Below are positions 21,911 through 33,644 of a stretch of 64,000 bases of DNA, in pieces (the first letter of the stretch is position 1; each line of letters opens with the position of its first letter). The notes beneath the pieces were generated by a model, which did no database searches, was not told the origin of the DNA, and worked only from the letters and a program-made list of their open reading frames with translations. The translations under genes were made by a program, and so were the position numbers. The stretch is taken from the NCBI GenBank assembly GCA_905160935.1, contig CAJHZI010000476.1:184001-248000 (forward strand), given 5' to 3'. This DNA is from Enchytraeus crypticus. Taxonomy: Eukaryota > Annelida > Clitellata > Enchytraeida > Enchytraeidae.

Positions 21911-22577
21911 CATTAATAAAAGTACAAATAAAATGTAGTAGTAGAAGATATTTATTCTATCATAGTTCGTCATCATAGTCTACCCGACTTAAAAATGTCC
22001 GAAAGTGTTTGTAAATGTCTTAATTCTCAAATACAATGAAAGCAACTGAAGACTACCTTATAATTGAAGCCTATTTGTTGCAGAAATTTATTATGAAATC
22101 TGACTAATGATTTTGGATAATTTGAATAATCTTGTAATATGGATTTTACTGAGTAAGTGTAAATAGTGTTACTATAGTGCAACAGAAGTGTTAGCAATTT
22201 GTAATTTCTTTATTACATGAGTCTGGCAACAATAATAGCAGCAGAGTGAAATTCTAAATCTTACTCTTGTAAATATGTAATTTATTAAGACTATAACTAA
22301 GTAACAGTATATAAAAATACCCTTATTGTAACAAATAAATAGCATTAACATAGTAAGAAATAACTATTCTAAATCTTGTTATTACCATGTAGCTTCCACT
22401 TAAATTAATGCTCAGCCAGTAGTCAGTAGCTAGTAGCCTATTTAAGAATCAAGCCACTCTGGATCTGTATGTAAACATTTCAAATCAAGTACTAACCACA
22501 GTACGAACTTACTTTGAGCCAGAAAGCTGACGCTAAATTTGACTAACTTTTTAAGCCAACTTCTATAAAGCTGATAA
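21911..22577. other. Intergenic, no gene seen
   Basis: AT-rich unique-looking sequence. Confidence 0.5.
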
Positions 22578-22695
22578 ATCTAAAATTAACGTAAGTTTCC
22601 TCACCCCAAAGCGATGTCAGTGATGGGCGAGACCAGGATTTGAACCCCGCACATACTGATCCGCTGTCTAGTATCCTACCAACATCGCCATTGGC
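22578..22695 (-). repeat. SINE family B copy
   Basis: Complement of GGCGATGTTGGTAGGATAC, GGGGTTCAAATCCTGGTC and AGGAAACTTACGTTAATTTT. The outer 5' end is missing. Confidence 0.8.
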
Positions 22696-24640
22696 GATAT
22701 TTAACATCTTAATTAAAATTTAATCTAGTGTTCTCTAAAATAACAGGTCCCAGGTTTAAAGTTAACAGTTTCACACTAACTAGAGAGCAATCCATCGATC
22801 AACGTGATTATCGTGACACAATGTCATGTTTGTCATGGTCTTAGGCTGCACATAAAAACAGATCAGCCGAAAGCTGCACGCATTCGTAGAAGGAGACTAA
22901 AGAGGATTTACTCGAACCCAATCAGGTTTTAACGTCCGTTTATCGTTTGATGACCATTTCAGGGACTTTCCTAATATTATAAAGCTTGAGCAATTCAATC
23001 CAACTGATGCCTATAGCTTTATGTCGAAACACCCTTGTTCTTCTCCAATAGTCCAGTTTGATCAATAATGTACTCTTCAACATTAACATATTGCATAGTG
23101 ATCTATAGAATATATAGTAACGATATTTAATAATAATAATAATAATAATAATAATAGTAATAATAATAGCACTAATGCACGTTTGGTGACACGGCCTTTC
23201 GGAATGGAGAGCAAGATTTTTTAAAAAGAATCACCTTCTTAGGGGTTAAAAAATAAATATATAAATTACCATCATAATAATAATAATTATACTAATTACA
23301 ATATTCATAATAACTATTTAAATATATAATAAAGTACTCCTGCACATATTCAATTATAAAGAATAGAGTCTTGACTATTTCTATATATAAATTGTCGGGC
23401 TAAATGTCATTAAAATTGTAATGTATGCAATAATAAGACTATCAATATTTAACCGTTAACTTGTAAAATATGTATGAATATTCGAATATAAGAAGAGGTG
23501 TTTAAATCAGTGTTAATATTTGACAGTGCTATTACACGGCGATTGAACTAACCTAGGATTACAATATGCGGAATAAGCCACATGCAAGACCCACGCGTGA
23601 AGTGATAAAAATGGAATAAGACTTCGATCTTTCTCGAACCTGCAGTTCCATGTAAGGTTAGTTCTGGAAAATTATTAGAGGACATTAGGCTTTGATTAAT
23701 TTCGTGTATTTTCGTATTTCATATTTAAGCGTTCTTAAATTATCTGTCTAACACAGGTCCAATGTATATATTCCTATTTTCAATTTTCTTTCTCACAACA
23801 CTTACTCACAATGAAGACTATAGTTTGAAAGAGTATGGCTGAAATCTGGTTGCTTTCCATTGCCTTCCTCTGTGCCTACTTATTTAGGCCTACCTCTTAG
23901 AGCACTAGCAGTAAACGCCTAGCCTATTCTTCCATTAATCGAATAGACCGTTCTAAATTGCTTCAAATTCATATCACTGTGAAGACTCTAACATCAAAAC
24001 AAAACGGTCGTTATATGCTCTTCATGGCCTTCGTATCAATTTATCGATTTCAAAAATGATTTAAAACGTTTTATGATATTCCGAAAAAGCTTCTTAAAAT
24101 AGTCCTACAAGAAAAAATATTAAAAAAATAAATAAGTCCTATAAAAAGAAAAAAGACGCAAAAGATGTGACAAATGTTGTAACACACCTATTTCTAAACA
24201 AGTAATGTAATTCCAACAAGCAGAGGGAGAGGCGTTGTTTAAAAAATCTTGACTTTATTTTTGAAGTTAAAAAGTTGAGCGTCCAAAATTAATTTCGTCT
24301 CCCCGCCTTAAAAATGCCCGAATCCGCTCCAAATCCGCTCCTGAGTGAAGAAGAGTGAAAGAATTAACAACAACAACAACAACAACAATAAGGTACTAGT
24401 AGAAGAAGTACATGAGAAGATTTGAAGCAATGAACTAACGTCAATACTGATTCAACTCGAAACTATTATGAAATATGGAAATTACTTCAGTGATCAGGAA
24501 CTTGTGGAGAATGCCACGCATTGCTTTCTTTAACTGTGAGAATTTTGGTTTTAAGATATATAATGCCTTTTATTTACCCAAGGTATAATCATTTAAAGTT
24601 TAATTGAATAGCCTATTTAATAAATTATGTATTTATGTTT
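22696..24640. other. Intergenic, no gene seen
   Basis: AT-rich. Contains a short (AAT)n at about 23130-23165 and (AAC)n at about 24368-24388. No splice-bounded coding segment recognised on either strand. Confidence 0.5.
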
Positions 24641-24699
24641 TTCTCTTTATTTATGCGCCATATCTCTGAGTATCTCATTATGCGACTCGTGTTGCTTTA

Positions 24700-25090
24700 T
24701 CTCTCTCTTTTTCTGTCCTCCCCCCTCTCTCTCTCCGTTTCTCTCTCTCTTTCTTTCTCTTTCTCTCTCTCTCTCTCTCTCTTTCCATCTATCCATCTCT
24801 CTCTCTCTCTTTTTCTCTCGCTCTCTCTCTGTCTCTTTATTTCTATGTATTTCTCTGTTACAGGTATCATTGTCTTTCTTTATTGTTTCATTAGTTTTAT
24901 AAGTAAGAAAGCTCTCAACTAGCTTTTCTCTCCTTATCTTTATCTTTCTCTATATATCTCTCTCTTTCTCTGTAGTTCTCTAGCTTTCTTACTGTCTCTC
25001 CCTATTTCCTTTCTCTCTCTCTTTGTCTAAGTTTCTCTCTTCCTGCGTCACATATCTCTGTATCTATCTCAATCTATTTCTGCGTTCATA
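24700..25090. repeat. CT-rich microsatellite region
   Basis: Interrupted (CT)n at 24710-24835 and 24950-25030. Ser/Leu/Phe frames are artefacts. Confidence 0.9.
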
Positions 25091-25204
25091 CTCAGCCTGT
25101 CCTCCCCCTGTCCTTCCCTTCCAACATCTTATACCCCCCCAAGCTGTCCCACCTCGGCTCTGTAGACCTGTTGCTGGCAACCAACAGCGAGATCTCCACG
25201 AGAG

Positions 25205-25485
25205 CAACAACAACTCGATCTCTCCATTGCTTCTCCACTTCTAAACAACAACAACAACACAATCTTCTGCTCTCCATTGATTCTCAACTTCAAAGCAACA
25301 ACAACAACAAAATCTTCTGCTCTCCATTGATTCTCCACTTCTAAGTAACAACAATAACACTCCTGCTCTATGCTGCAACTCCACTTATAAACAACTGCAG
25401 CCACAACAAAATCTTTTGCCTTGTGTTACAACACGACTTCTGAGCAACAACAACAACAACAAAATTTTCTGCTCTCTGTGCTGCT
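25205..25485. repeat. Tandem repeat, unit about 50 bp with (CAA)n core
   Basis: Four to five diverging units of TCTCCATTGATTCTCCACTT, CTAAACAACAACAACAAC and AATCTTCTGC, lying just upstream of the Kv2 start exon. Confidence 0.8.
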
Positions 25486-25542
25486 TTCCTTCTAGGACTC
25501 GACGATTTCTCTTTAACGTCTATTTATCTTTAATTTATTAAT

Positions 25543-25548
<6 letters not shown>

Positions 25549-25602
<54 letters not shown>
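25549..25602. repeat. (TA)n microsatellite upstream of Kv2
   Basis: Pure TA run about 180 bp before the Kv2 start codon. Confidence 0.97.
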
Positions 25603-25776
25603 CAATCATGTCGTTAATTATGATAAAAACGATAGTTCGTATTATACAATGCATCTAAGAGTGTAAATCTGTACGTGTATAATAACTATATATTGTACTG
25701 TTGACTCTTATACGTTGTATTTGTAGGCTGATGTCTCTGTTAGCCATGTCACTGGAAGTAAGGTTACACAGTTGTA

Positions 25777-26868
25777 ATGGACCCGCATGCTGATGATTCG
25801 AGCTTCGCCGCTTCTACTTTCAACGGAGGTGACGCGGCCTGTCCAGGCGTCATCGAGCCTAATCAGGCCTGCCCAGGCGTCATCGAGCCTAATCAGGCCT
25901 GCCCGGGCGTCATCGAGCCTAATAAGGCCTGCCCTGGCGTCGTCGAGCCTAATCAGGCCTGCCCAGGCGTCGTCGAGCCTAATCAGGCCTGCCCGGGCGT
26001 CATCGAGCCTAATCAGGCCTGTCCGGGCGTCGTCGAGCCTAATCAGGCCTGCCCAGGCGTCATCGTGCCTATTCAAGCTTGTCCGGGCAACTTCAAATCT
26101 GACTGGGTATGTTCGGGCGCTTTATCCCATTCCGTCGCGGATCGATCCTGCCATGTCCATACTAGCCCAGTCTACCCGGCTCCCGCCTATCCGGGATCAC
26201 CCGAACCTGCTCATGACATCTCAGGCGCCACCTTCGTCGACCCTAGCCAAGCTTGCGTCCGGCCATCTCCAAAGCGCAAGCTTCGCTCTCCCACCTTCAA
26301 TATCTCCTCATCCAGTCACAGACATCTTCATCACAGCGGCGAGCCTGCGGCCAACGCTGACTCTCACGTGACGAGACGCCTTCGATCATCCAGGCGGATG
26401 ATACTGAACGTTGGAGGCGTGAGGCACGAGACACTCTGGCGAACCCTTGAGCGCATGCCTCACACCCGCCTGGGCAGGCTTCGATCCTGCACCACCGAGG
26501 CTGCCATCCTCGACATCTGCGACGACTACAATCTCACCGATATGGAATTTTTCTTCGACCGGCACCCTCGGTCATTCGGTTCCGTTTTGAACTTTTATCG
26601 AACTGGTAAGCTCCATCTGGTGGAAGAAATGTGTGTTTTGTCTTTCAGCGATGATTTAGAGTACTGGGGAGTGGATGAACTGTACTTAGAGTCCTGCTGT
26701 CAGCATAAGTATCATCAGCGCAAAGAGAACGTGTTTGAGGAGATGAGGAAGGAAGCGGAGAGCCTTCTAGTGGAAGAAGAAGATAACTTTGGACAGGGAC
26801 GTCTGGCGCAGTGGAGACAGAAACTTTGGGATCTCCTGGAGAAACCGCAAACATCGATGGCTGCGAGG
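25777..26868 (+). CDS. Kv2/Shab-type potassium channel, coding exon 1 (N-terminus and T1)
   Basis: Exon of 364 codons from ATG at 25777 to donor AGG/GTTAGT at 26869, phase 0. Residues about 21-120 are a tandem decapeptide ([10 protein letters not shown] type) encoded by a 30-bp minisatellite. A Pro/Ser-rich stretch follows to about residue 200. The T1 tetramerisation domain starts at about residue 207 ([20 protein letters not shown]). It has [14 protein letters not shown] and the intact HX5C-X20-CC pattern (HLVEEMC to ESCC) that binds inter-subunit zinc in non-Shaker Kv channels. The end, KLWDLLEKP then MAAR, is typical of Kv2. The N-terminus before T1 is far longer than in vertebrate Kv2.1 (about 30 residues before T1). 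A possible acceptor TTTGTAG at about 25719-25725 suggests a 5' UTR exon further upstream. Family assignment is strong; the ATG choice is reasonable but unproven. Confidence 0.93.
25837..26106 (+). repeat. Coding 30-bp minisatellite in Kv2 exon 1
   Basis: Eight good units (25837-26076) and one or two degenerate ones of GCCTGCCCAGGCGTCATCGA followed by GCCTAATCAG, in register with the reading frame. A unit length divisible by three keeps all frames open, which explains overlapping frames on both strands. Confidence 0.95.
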
Positions 26869-26946
26869 GTTAGTGACAATAATATCTAATGTCCAATAAT
26901 GTCCATTCCATATGTCTATATATATATACTGTATATATAAAGCAAA

Positions 26947-27290
26947 GTCATGTTCGTAATGGCACTTCTAACTCAAGAACGGCTGGACAGATTTGAATGA
27001 TCTTGGACATTTTGGATTCGTCTCCAGCAGCCCCTGCATAATAGCCAATAAAATATTTATAAAATATTGGGGTTTTGCCAAAAAAATGGTGTAAATCAAA
27101 ACACGGCAAAATTATAACATGCTTCCATCTGTCGAGTGCCTTACATCTTAGATTATGGTTTTCTAATCGGATATGTTGACACCATCAATTGAACAAGCTT
27201 TAACCGGAACTGTCAATGGTTTAGGTGCCAGAGTTTAGGTCAGGTGGTCCAGGGTTCGATTCTGGCTCGAGTCATTTTAATTTTTTAAAG
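26947..27290. repeat. Probable interspersed repeat in Kv2 intron 1, with tRNA-like end
   Basis: The segment CTAACTCAAGAACGGCTGGA followed by CAGATTTGAATGATCTTGGA resembles sequence seen in dispersed elements of many invertebrates. A B-box-like GGGTTCGATTCTGG lies at about 27252. Single copy here, so only a candidate. Confidence 0.4.
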
Positions 27291-27384
27291 TTTGATAAAT
27301 TTGATAAGTTTCTTAGGAATAAATTTTTTAACGTCTTTTAAATCTTAATATAAAATAATATAAAACAAAATCGGATTGTTTTAT

Positions 27385-27390
27385 AGATAA

Positions 27391-27441
<51 letters not shown>

Positions 27442-27455
27442 TACAGATAGATAGA
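27385..27455. repeat. (GATA)n/(GACA)n microsatellite
   Basis: ATAGATAGATAG run with a short ACAGACAG interruption, in Kv2 intron 1. Confidence 0.95.
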
Positions 27456-27479
27456 TATATAGTTATTTGTTGTTAGGCG

Positions 27480-27700
27480 GTACGAAGTCCGCCCGGGTCA
27501 GCAAGTTATCAATATAATGTCCAGTCCAGTGAATGTACGAGATTCTTTTGCTGATCTTGAGTAACGTCTCGTACATTTACTGGTTATTCGGAAAATGGTC
27601 TAAATTGCCTAGCGGATTAAACATTTTGTTTTAAAAAGTGATAGATATCAACATAGTTGACTATTCACTATAATGCGTGTTTTTTTATGAAATGTGTTCT
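27480..27700 (+). repeat. SINE family A copy (rearranged 5' part)
   Basis: Right part reads ATTGCCTAGCGGATTAAACA, GATAGATATCAACATAGTTG and ATAATGCGTG as in other family A copies. On the left, a CCAGTCCAGTGAATGTACGA segment is present in the opposite orientation, so the copy is partly palindromic or two fragments meet. Confidence 0.7.
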
Positions 27701-28159
27701 TTACAATCACTACTGAATTTTCATTAGAAAACTTAAATTATTACATCACAAAAAGTTATAAGAAAAGTGGACAATGTAAGACATAAAGTAAGAATAGAAA
27801 TAAGAACTCACTCTGCAGATGCAAGACTTAAAGTAAGAATAGAAATAAGAAAGAACTCTGCAGAAAATTCCTACAACGCGGAGATCAGCTAATTATAACG
27901 ATTATAGTTCAAATAATAATAATATTTATAAATACCATTTTTACTTGAAGTGCAACTTAAATATATATTGTTTCTCGTTGGAATGTTACAATAGGCCTAC
28001 TTTATGTTTGCTACAACGAGTGTCTAGAGTTATATTACGATGGATGATAATAACAATTGTTGTATGTTGGCCTACATGAATAATAATTTCATTTTTACGT
28101 GTAGGTAATAGTTGCCTCTTTAATTCACCCTCAATTTCCTCTGCCAATCACCCTCAAGT

Positions 28160-28590
28160 GCCCCTATCTTTCATCTTCAATTTCCTCTGTTATTCATCCT
28201 CAATTTCCTCTGATATCAATCCTCAATTTCTTCTGCTATTCACTCTAAATTTCCTCTGCTATTCAATCTAAATTTCCTTTGCTATTCAATTTAAATTTCC
28301 TTTGCTATTCACTCTAAATTTCCTCTGCTATGCACTCTAAATTTCCTCTGCTATTCACTCTAAATTACCTCTGCTATTCACTCTAAATTTCCTCTGCTAT
28401 TCACTCTAAATTTCCTCTACTATTCACTCTAAATTTTCTCTGCTATTCACTCTAAATTTCCTCTGCTATTTACTCTAAATTTCCTCTGCTATTCACTCTA
28501 AATTTCCTCTGCTATTCACTCTAAATTTCCTCTGCTATTCACTCTAAATTTCCTCTGCTATTCACTCTAAATTTCCTCTGCTAGTCATCG
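28160..28590. repeat. 23-bp minisatellite in Kv2 intron 1
   Basis: About 18 units of CTGCTATTCACTCTAAATTT plus CCT. The right half is nearly uniform while the left edge is diverged, typical of an array growing from one side. Confidence 0.95.
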
Positions 28591-28859
28591 TGACTTCTAC
28601 ATGCTAATGTATTGAGACTTTTCATTCGCGGGTGAGAGTGTGGTGTTTGGCCGAATTCCTCCCTCCTACAATAAAGAAATCATATGCCCAGGAGAAAATC
28701 AGTGGCACAAATAAGGGTCCCTATTCCATAAGGGCCCCTAACCAAAGAAGGGCCCCTAAACCTCTCAAGTGCTCCCTACAGATACTAATAGTCTCTTCCC
28801 TCTTCCAGTGGAACCTCTCAAAATGAAGAAAACAGGTCTCAACGTGGCCTGTTTTAATG

Positions 28860-29310
28860 ATTATTACTGCTCTTAGTTATAAACACAACGTGTCCTATAT
28901 TAAAGGTTATCACTGCTGTTAGCGTGATATTACAGTTCCAGCGTGGCGTATGTTATTGGTCATTACTATTGTTAGCTTGTTATTACAATGGCAACTTGGC
29001 GTGTTTTGAATGTCATCACTGCTGTTGGCGTGATTTTACAGTTTCAGCGTGGCGTGTTTTAATTTCAGCGTGGCGTGTTTTAAATGTCATTACTACTGTT
29101 AGATTGTTATTACCGTGGCAGCGTCGCGTGATTTGAATGTCATTACTACTGTTAGCTTGTTATTACAGTGGCAGAGTGGCGTGTTGTAGATGTCATTAAT
29201 ATTGTTATCTAGTTATTACAGTGGCAGCGTGACGTGTTTTAAATGTCATTACAATTGTTAGCTTGTTATTACAGTGGCGTGTTTTAAATGTCATTACTGT
29301 TGATTGCGGT
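28860..29310. repeat. Tandem repeat, unit about 53 bp
   Basis: Six to eight units containing TTACAGTGGCAGCGTGGCGT, GTTTTAAATGTCATTACT and TGTTAGCTTG, in Kv2 intron 1. Confidence 0.85.
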
Positions 29311-29989
29311 GTAAGAGTAAACCTCTCCACAAGTCCTACTAATCTTGTGAACTTTATTTATAACAGGAGTCCAAATCGTGCTCCAACAATTTCTTTCTAT
29401 AAGCAGAAGGCTTCCTTCAACTGCATTACTCCTGTTAAATAATAGCCTTTCAAGTATTTATTAGTTTAATCGTTTGGTGAATTAAGCCAAATATTTACCA
29501 AATATAGCTTCATGAAGTTCTTTCAAAATATAGTAAATTGGCATATTACCACCACGTGTAACTTTCCATTATTCGCAAAACTAATTGAAAGCAGCTGACT
29601 CTCTGAAAGATTTCGTCTCGAAGGAAGTCTTAAGATTTCTTGACAGATGCCCTGACTTGATTCAAACACTCGCCCTGCTGTTTACTAATCCAGTGACCTA
29701 CTTCTTTGCAATCCAAGAAGCCGTATCGTGCTAGCATAGAATAAAAATCTGGGATCAATTTTATTTGGTTGGTAATTATAGATTTCATTAAAACCCAGAG
29801 CATAAGTGACAATTTAATCAAATTATGCCTATATTATATCAAATTATGCCTATCTTATCAAATTAAGACTATGATATCTAATGATAATCGTTTTTGACTA
29901 TATGTCTAGTTAATGCTTGTATTAATTTTAATATTAATTCTTAGTGGTTAGCATGACTGATGGTGGGTATGATACTGTAATTATTGTTC

Positions 29990-30210
29990 CTGCTGTAAAT
30001 ATTGTCATTACACAAATGTCAAGCGGTTAATTTTGTCAGCACACAAATGTCATCTGGTTATTATTGTCATCATGCAAATGTCATGCTGTCAATATTGTCA
30101 TCACACAAGTGCCATGCTGTTAATATTGTTATCAATTAAATATCCTGCTTTCAATAATTTCATCATGTAAATGTCATGTTATCAATAATGTCATCACACA
30201 AATGCACGAA
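29990..30210. repeat. Tandem repeat, unit about 31 bp
   Basis: About seven units of ATTGTCATCACACAAATGTC followed by ATGCTGTTAAT. Confidence 0.85.
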
Positions 30211-30254
30211 GAGACTTGATGTTAAACTTGTCTTTTACAATCATTATAGCAAAA

Positions 30255-30335
30255 GCCAAGCCCCTGGCGTTCCTTACATCATCTCTGACATTACCTAATT
30301 GCGAGGAACCGGGCGTTAAACTCTTTTTGAGTGAT
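30255..30335 (+). repeat. SINE core/tail fragment (family C-like)
   Basis: CTGACATTACCTAATTGCGA followed by GGAACCGGGCGTTAAAC, the shared SINE core in a GCGAGGAACC variant also seen at 45309-45382. Confidence 0.65.
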
Positions 30336-30339
30336 TACT

Positions 30340-30446
30340 GCCATGGACCTGCCAGTTGATAGTGCACTAAGAGAGAGAGAGATGGAGAGAGAGAGAGAGA
30401 AGTATGTGAGTATGCCATGCCATGGACCTGCCAGTAGGCAGTGCAC

Positions 30447-30486
<40 letters not shown>

Positions 30487-30530
30487 GAGGATGTATGCCA
30501 TGGACCTGCCCCTGCTCGGTACAGCACAAG
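30340..30530 (+). repeat. LINE-tail termini repeated in tandem with (AG)n
   Basis: GCCATGGACCTGCC plus GTGCACTAAGAGAGAGAG occurs twice, and a third CCATGGACCTGCC follows, separated by (GA)n stretches. These are 3' ends of the short/LINE family. Confidence 0.7.
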
Positions 30531-30554
30531 AACGTGAAATGAGTGAAGCACACT

Positions 30555-30668
30555 CAATCATCGGTAAGATACTCCACCGCGGATCAGTATGTGTGGGGTT
30601 CAAATCCTGAGCTCGCCGCTCACTGACATCGCTTTCGAGTGAGGAAACTGACGTTAAACTTAGCTGGT
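30555..30668 (+). repeat. SINE family B copy
   Basis: TCGGTAAGATACTCCACCGC, GGGGTTCAAATCCTGAGC, GCTTTCGAGTGAGGAAACTG, ACGTTAAACTTAGC. Confidence 0.85.
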
Positions 30669-31014
30669 ATTAGAGTATGAGGATGAGATCCTGTTGTCAC
30701 TGGGCTGGAACAGGATAACTGACGAATAGTGTAGATTTTTAAGATCTTATCAATCGTCCTATCAGTGGAGCTGTTTATCAAGCGTTTTCAATCCTTTTAT
30801 CAGTGAAGCGGTTTATCAAGCGCTACCCCTATCTGATCAAACATCAATGGTGGTTATACAGCAACACTCTGAGTGAATATACCAGGGAGATACAAACCAG
30901 CCTGAATACTGCTAGTCCGCCATGTTTGCAGACTGCTTCATGCTGGTTGTATTATATATCGAGTCTACTAACGATGATTACCTGACCTAGACTATAAATC
31001 CTCACATTCTGAGT

Positions 31015-31330
31015 CTCTCTTCTCTTAGTGCACTTCCTACTGGCAGGTCCATGGTTTAACAGCAATATTCTTCTCTGTCTTCCGCTTTCCTCTTCATTTT
31101 CACCTATGAGTGGGTCTTTAAATCATCTAACGTTCTTAATCTCGGCCTGCCTCTGCCTATATGTCCTTCCATTCTGCCTTCTACAACCTCTTTTAGTAGA
31201 CTTTCTCCCCTTAGAATGTGCCCTATCCAACTATTCTTATTTCTGAGTATATTTTCAACTATCTATCTGTACCAACTTTCTCCAGAACTTCCTCATTTGT
31301 AACCTTTCGAGTCCAACTAATCGGAGAGTA
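31015..31330 (-). mobile_element. LINE 3' end relict (RT C-terminus and 3' tail)
   Basis: Aligns by eye over its whole length with 61321-61640, the 3' part of the LINE relict. Shared blocks include CTTCTCCCCTTAGAATGTG and TCCGCTTTCCTCTTCATTT. On the minus strand it would encode the end of the reverse transcriptase but carries several stops. Located in Kv2 intron 1. Confidence 0.7.
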
Positions 31331-31817
31331 TGTTCACTGATAGTATATTAACTTTACCCTAAGATATATATCAATGGTCAAATTTATCTCGGTTCAAGGC
31401 CAGCAATTGAATTTGTCCCAATGTCGAAACCCATAATTTTAGTTGAATTCTGGAAGCGCTTCCTAAAGGGTTTATTGCTGGTAGTTTTCGTTTAGTTTCA
31501 CCTGAAAACTTTAATTTTTGTGATTTCATTATAGCACCGTATCATATAGCTATCACTGGACTTTATTAAAGCATTTGATAATGTTGGATATCTCCTGCGG
31601 CCCTCTGGTATGAAAAGCCGTGATCTTTTATTGCCAAAATATCTTTATTATGCTAGTCTTTTCTTAAATTTAATGCAACTTCAAAGTACCATAAGAGAAA
31701 TTTGATGTTAAAAACGTAAAACAATAATAGTAATTTGATGTTACTAACATCAAAGTTACACGATGAACCTTATATAAACCACACGATTAGCAACTACTAT
31801 TATTGAACTATTTTCAG

Positions 31818-32527
31818 GTTCTTGCCATCATATCAGTCTTATTCATAGTTGCCTCTACCATTGCTCTCACAGTCAACACCATTCCATCGATGCACCGCCC
31901 CGGCGAAAACGGAACGGAAATAGAAAATCCCTATCTCGCTGCAGTGGAAACAGTCTGCATCGGCTGGTTCACCCTAGAGTACGTCATGCGGTTCTGCGCC
32001 GCGCCCAACAAGCTTCGGTTCCTCAAGGGTGCCCTCAACATCATTGATCTCCTTGCCATAGTGCCCTTCTACATCTCTCTGGGACTCGATGAAGACAGCA
32101 ACAGCACGGAACAGTTCCACAACGTCCGAAGAGTGGTCCAGCTCTTCCGGATCATGCGAATCCTGCGAATCCTCAAGCTAGCTCGTCACTCGGTTGGACT
32201 CCAGTCGTTAGGCTACACGCTACAGCGCAGCTACAAAGAACTCGGGCTTCTCATAATGTTCATCGCCATCGGAATCCTCATGTTCTCCTCTCTCGCTTAC
32301 TTCGCCGAGAAGGAAGAAGTTGGCACAAAGTTTATCAGTATTCCGGAGACTTTCTGGTGGGCGGCGATTTCTATGACGACGGTGGGTTACGGGGACATCT
32401 ACCCAACGACGCCCTGGGGTAAGCTGATCGGCGCCTGCTGCTGTATCTGCGGGGTGCTCGTCGTGGCCTTACCCATACCAATCATCGTCAACAACTTCGC
32501 TGAGTCGTACAAGGACCAGATGAGGAG
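31818..32527 (+). CDS. Kv2/Shab-type potassium channel, coding exon 2 (S1-S6 channel core)
   Basis: Exon of 710 bp from acceptor TATTTTCAG to donor AG/GTAGGA. It joins exon 1 in phase 0 (AAR/VLAIISV, like the vertebrate AAK/VFAIVSI). It encodes S1, S2 with [10 protein letters not shown]3 with [13 protein letters not shown]4 ([20 protein letters not shown]) with Gln in the position characteristic of Kv2, the S4-S5 linker [17 protein letters not shown]5, a pore helix with [10 protein letters not shown], the filter TVGYGD (32379-32396) and S6 with PIPIIVNNF. All residues needed for a voltage-gated, K-selective pore are present. By family it is a delayed rectifier acting as a plasma-membrane tetramer in excitable cells. 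GC content is clearly higher than in the flanking introns. Confidence 0.97.
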
Positions 32528-32754
32528 GTAGGACTGAGACTCTTATTATTCCTTTAAAGTGACACATGTCATCATGGATGTTGATAATTTTGTTCCTTTT
32601 TTGTAGAGGTGCTACTTGGTTGTTATATCAATCCTAATATCAGACTGATATGGTAAAAAGTGGTTAACGGCTGAAGGGTAAAAACTAAAGGATAACGATT
32701 AAAACGCGTTGAAGACTGATGTTTATTGGATAAAAAGAGATCAAACCAGTATTT

Positions 32755-32822
32755 AAAATCAGTTTACTTTCTCGAAGGAATATCAGTTGCGGACGTGACC
32801 AGGATTAGAACTTTGCACAAAC
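32755..32822 (-). repeat. SINE family B fragment
   Basis: ATCAGTTTACTTTCTCGAAG, ACGTGACCAGGATTAGAA: a diverged partial copy in Kv2 intron 2. Confidence 0.55.
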
Positions 32823-32984
32823 AGAGTTGGAAACTTTGCAGATCATCCCGCATGCACAGCTTAAAATTTTGTTACGTTATATTTATATTGTATGGTATGG
32901 CATTGGCCGAAGTATTATTAACTGGCAAATTTTAAGCGTCTATATTATAGGGCTCTTAGTGTCTGAACATCGACAAATGCAATG

Positions 32985-33640
32985 CGTCATACAATACAAT
33001 GTATTGTATTGTATTGTATGGCGCATTGCATTGACTTTCATTGTATTACATTCCATTACTGTTCTGTTCTTTACTACTGTACTGTACTGTACTATACTAT
33101 TACAGTAGTGTACTGTACTCTACCGTTCTGCGCAGTACATTGCTGTACTGCATTGTGTTGTATTTTATTGTATAGTATTATATTGTATTGCATTGTATTT
33201 TATTGTATTGTATTTTATTTTATTGTACTGTATTGTATTTTATTGTATTTTATTGTTTGGTATTGTATTGTATTGTATCGTATTGTATAGTATTGTATTG
33301 TATAGTATTGCATTGTAGTGTATTTTATCGTATAGTATTACATTGTATCGTATAGTATTGTATTGTATTTTATTTTATTGTACTGTATTGTATTTTATTG
33401 TATTTTATTGTTTGGTATTGTATTCTATTGTATCGTATTGTATAGTATTGTATTGTATAGTATTGCATTGTAGTGTATTTTATCGTATAGTATTACATTG
33501 TATCGTATAGTATTGTATTGTATCGTATTGTATTGCAATACAATACATGTTGTATTGTTGTTTGTATTTTGTATAATTGTATCGTATTGTATTGTATTAT
33601 TATTTTATTTTATCGTAACGTATTGTATTGTAACATATTT
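32985..33640. repeat. TATTG pentanucleotide array with 155-bp higher-order duplication
   Basis: Variant TATTG/TATTT/TATAG/TATCG pentamers fill the second half of Kv2 intron 2. Segment 33211-33365 is repeated almost perfectly at 33366-33520 (period 155 = 31 pentamers). The array reaches the exon 3 acceptor. Confidence 0.95.
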
Positions 33641-33644
33641 GCAG

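Noticed and set aside
25708..26076. Antisense and alternate-frame open frames over Kv2 exon 1
   Set aside because: Consequence of a 30-bp repeat divisible by three; the Kv2 frame is the one that continues into the T1 domain.
32982..33290. Cys/Tyr/Val-rich open frames in Kv2 intron 2
   Set aside because: TATTG pentanucleotide array read in frame.
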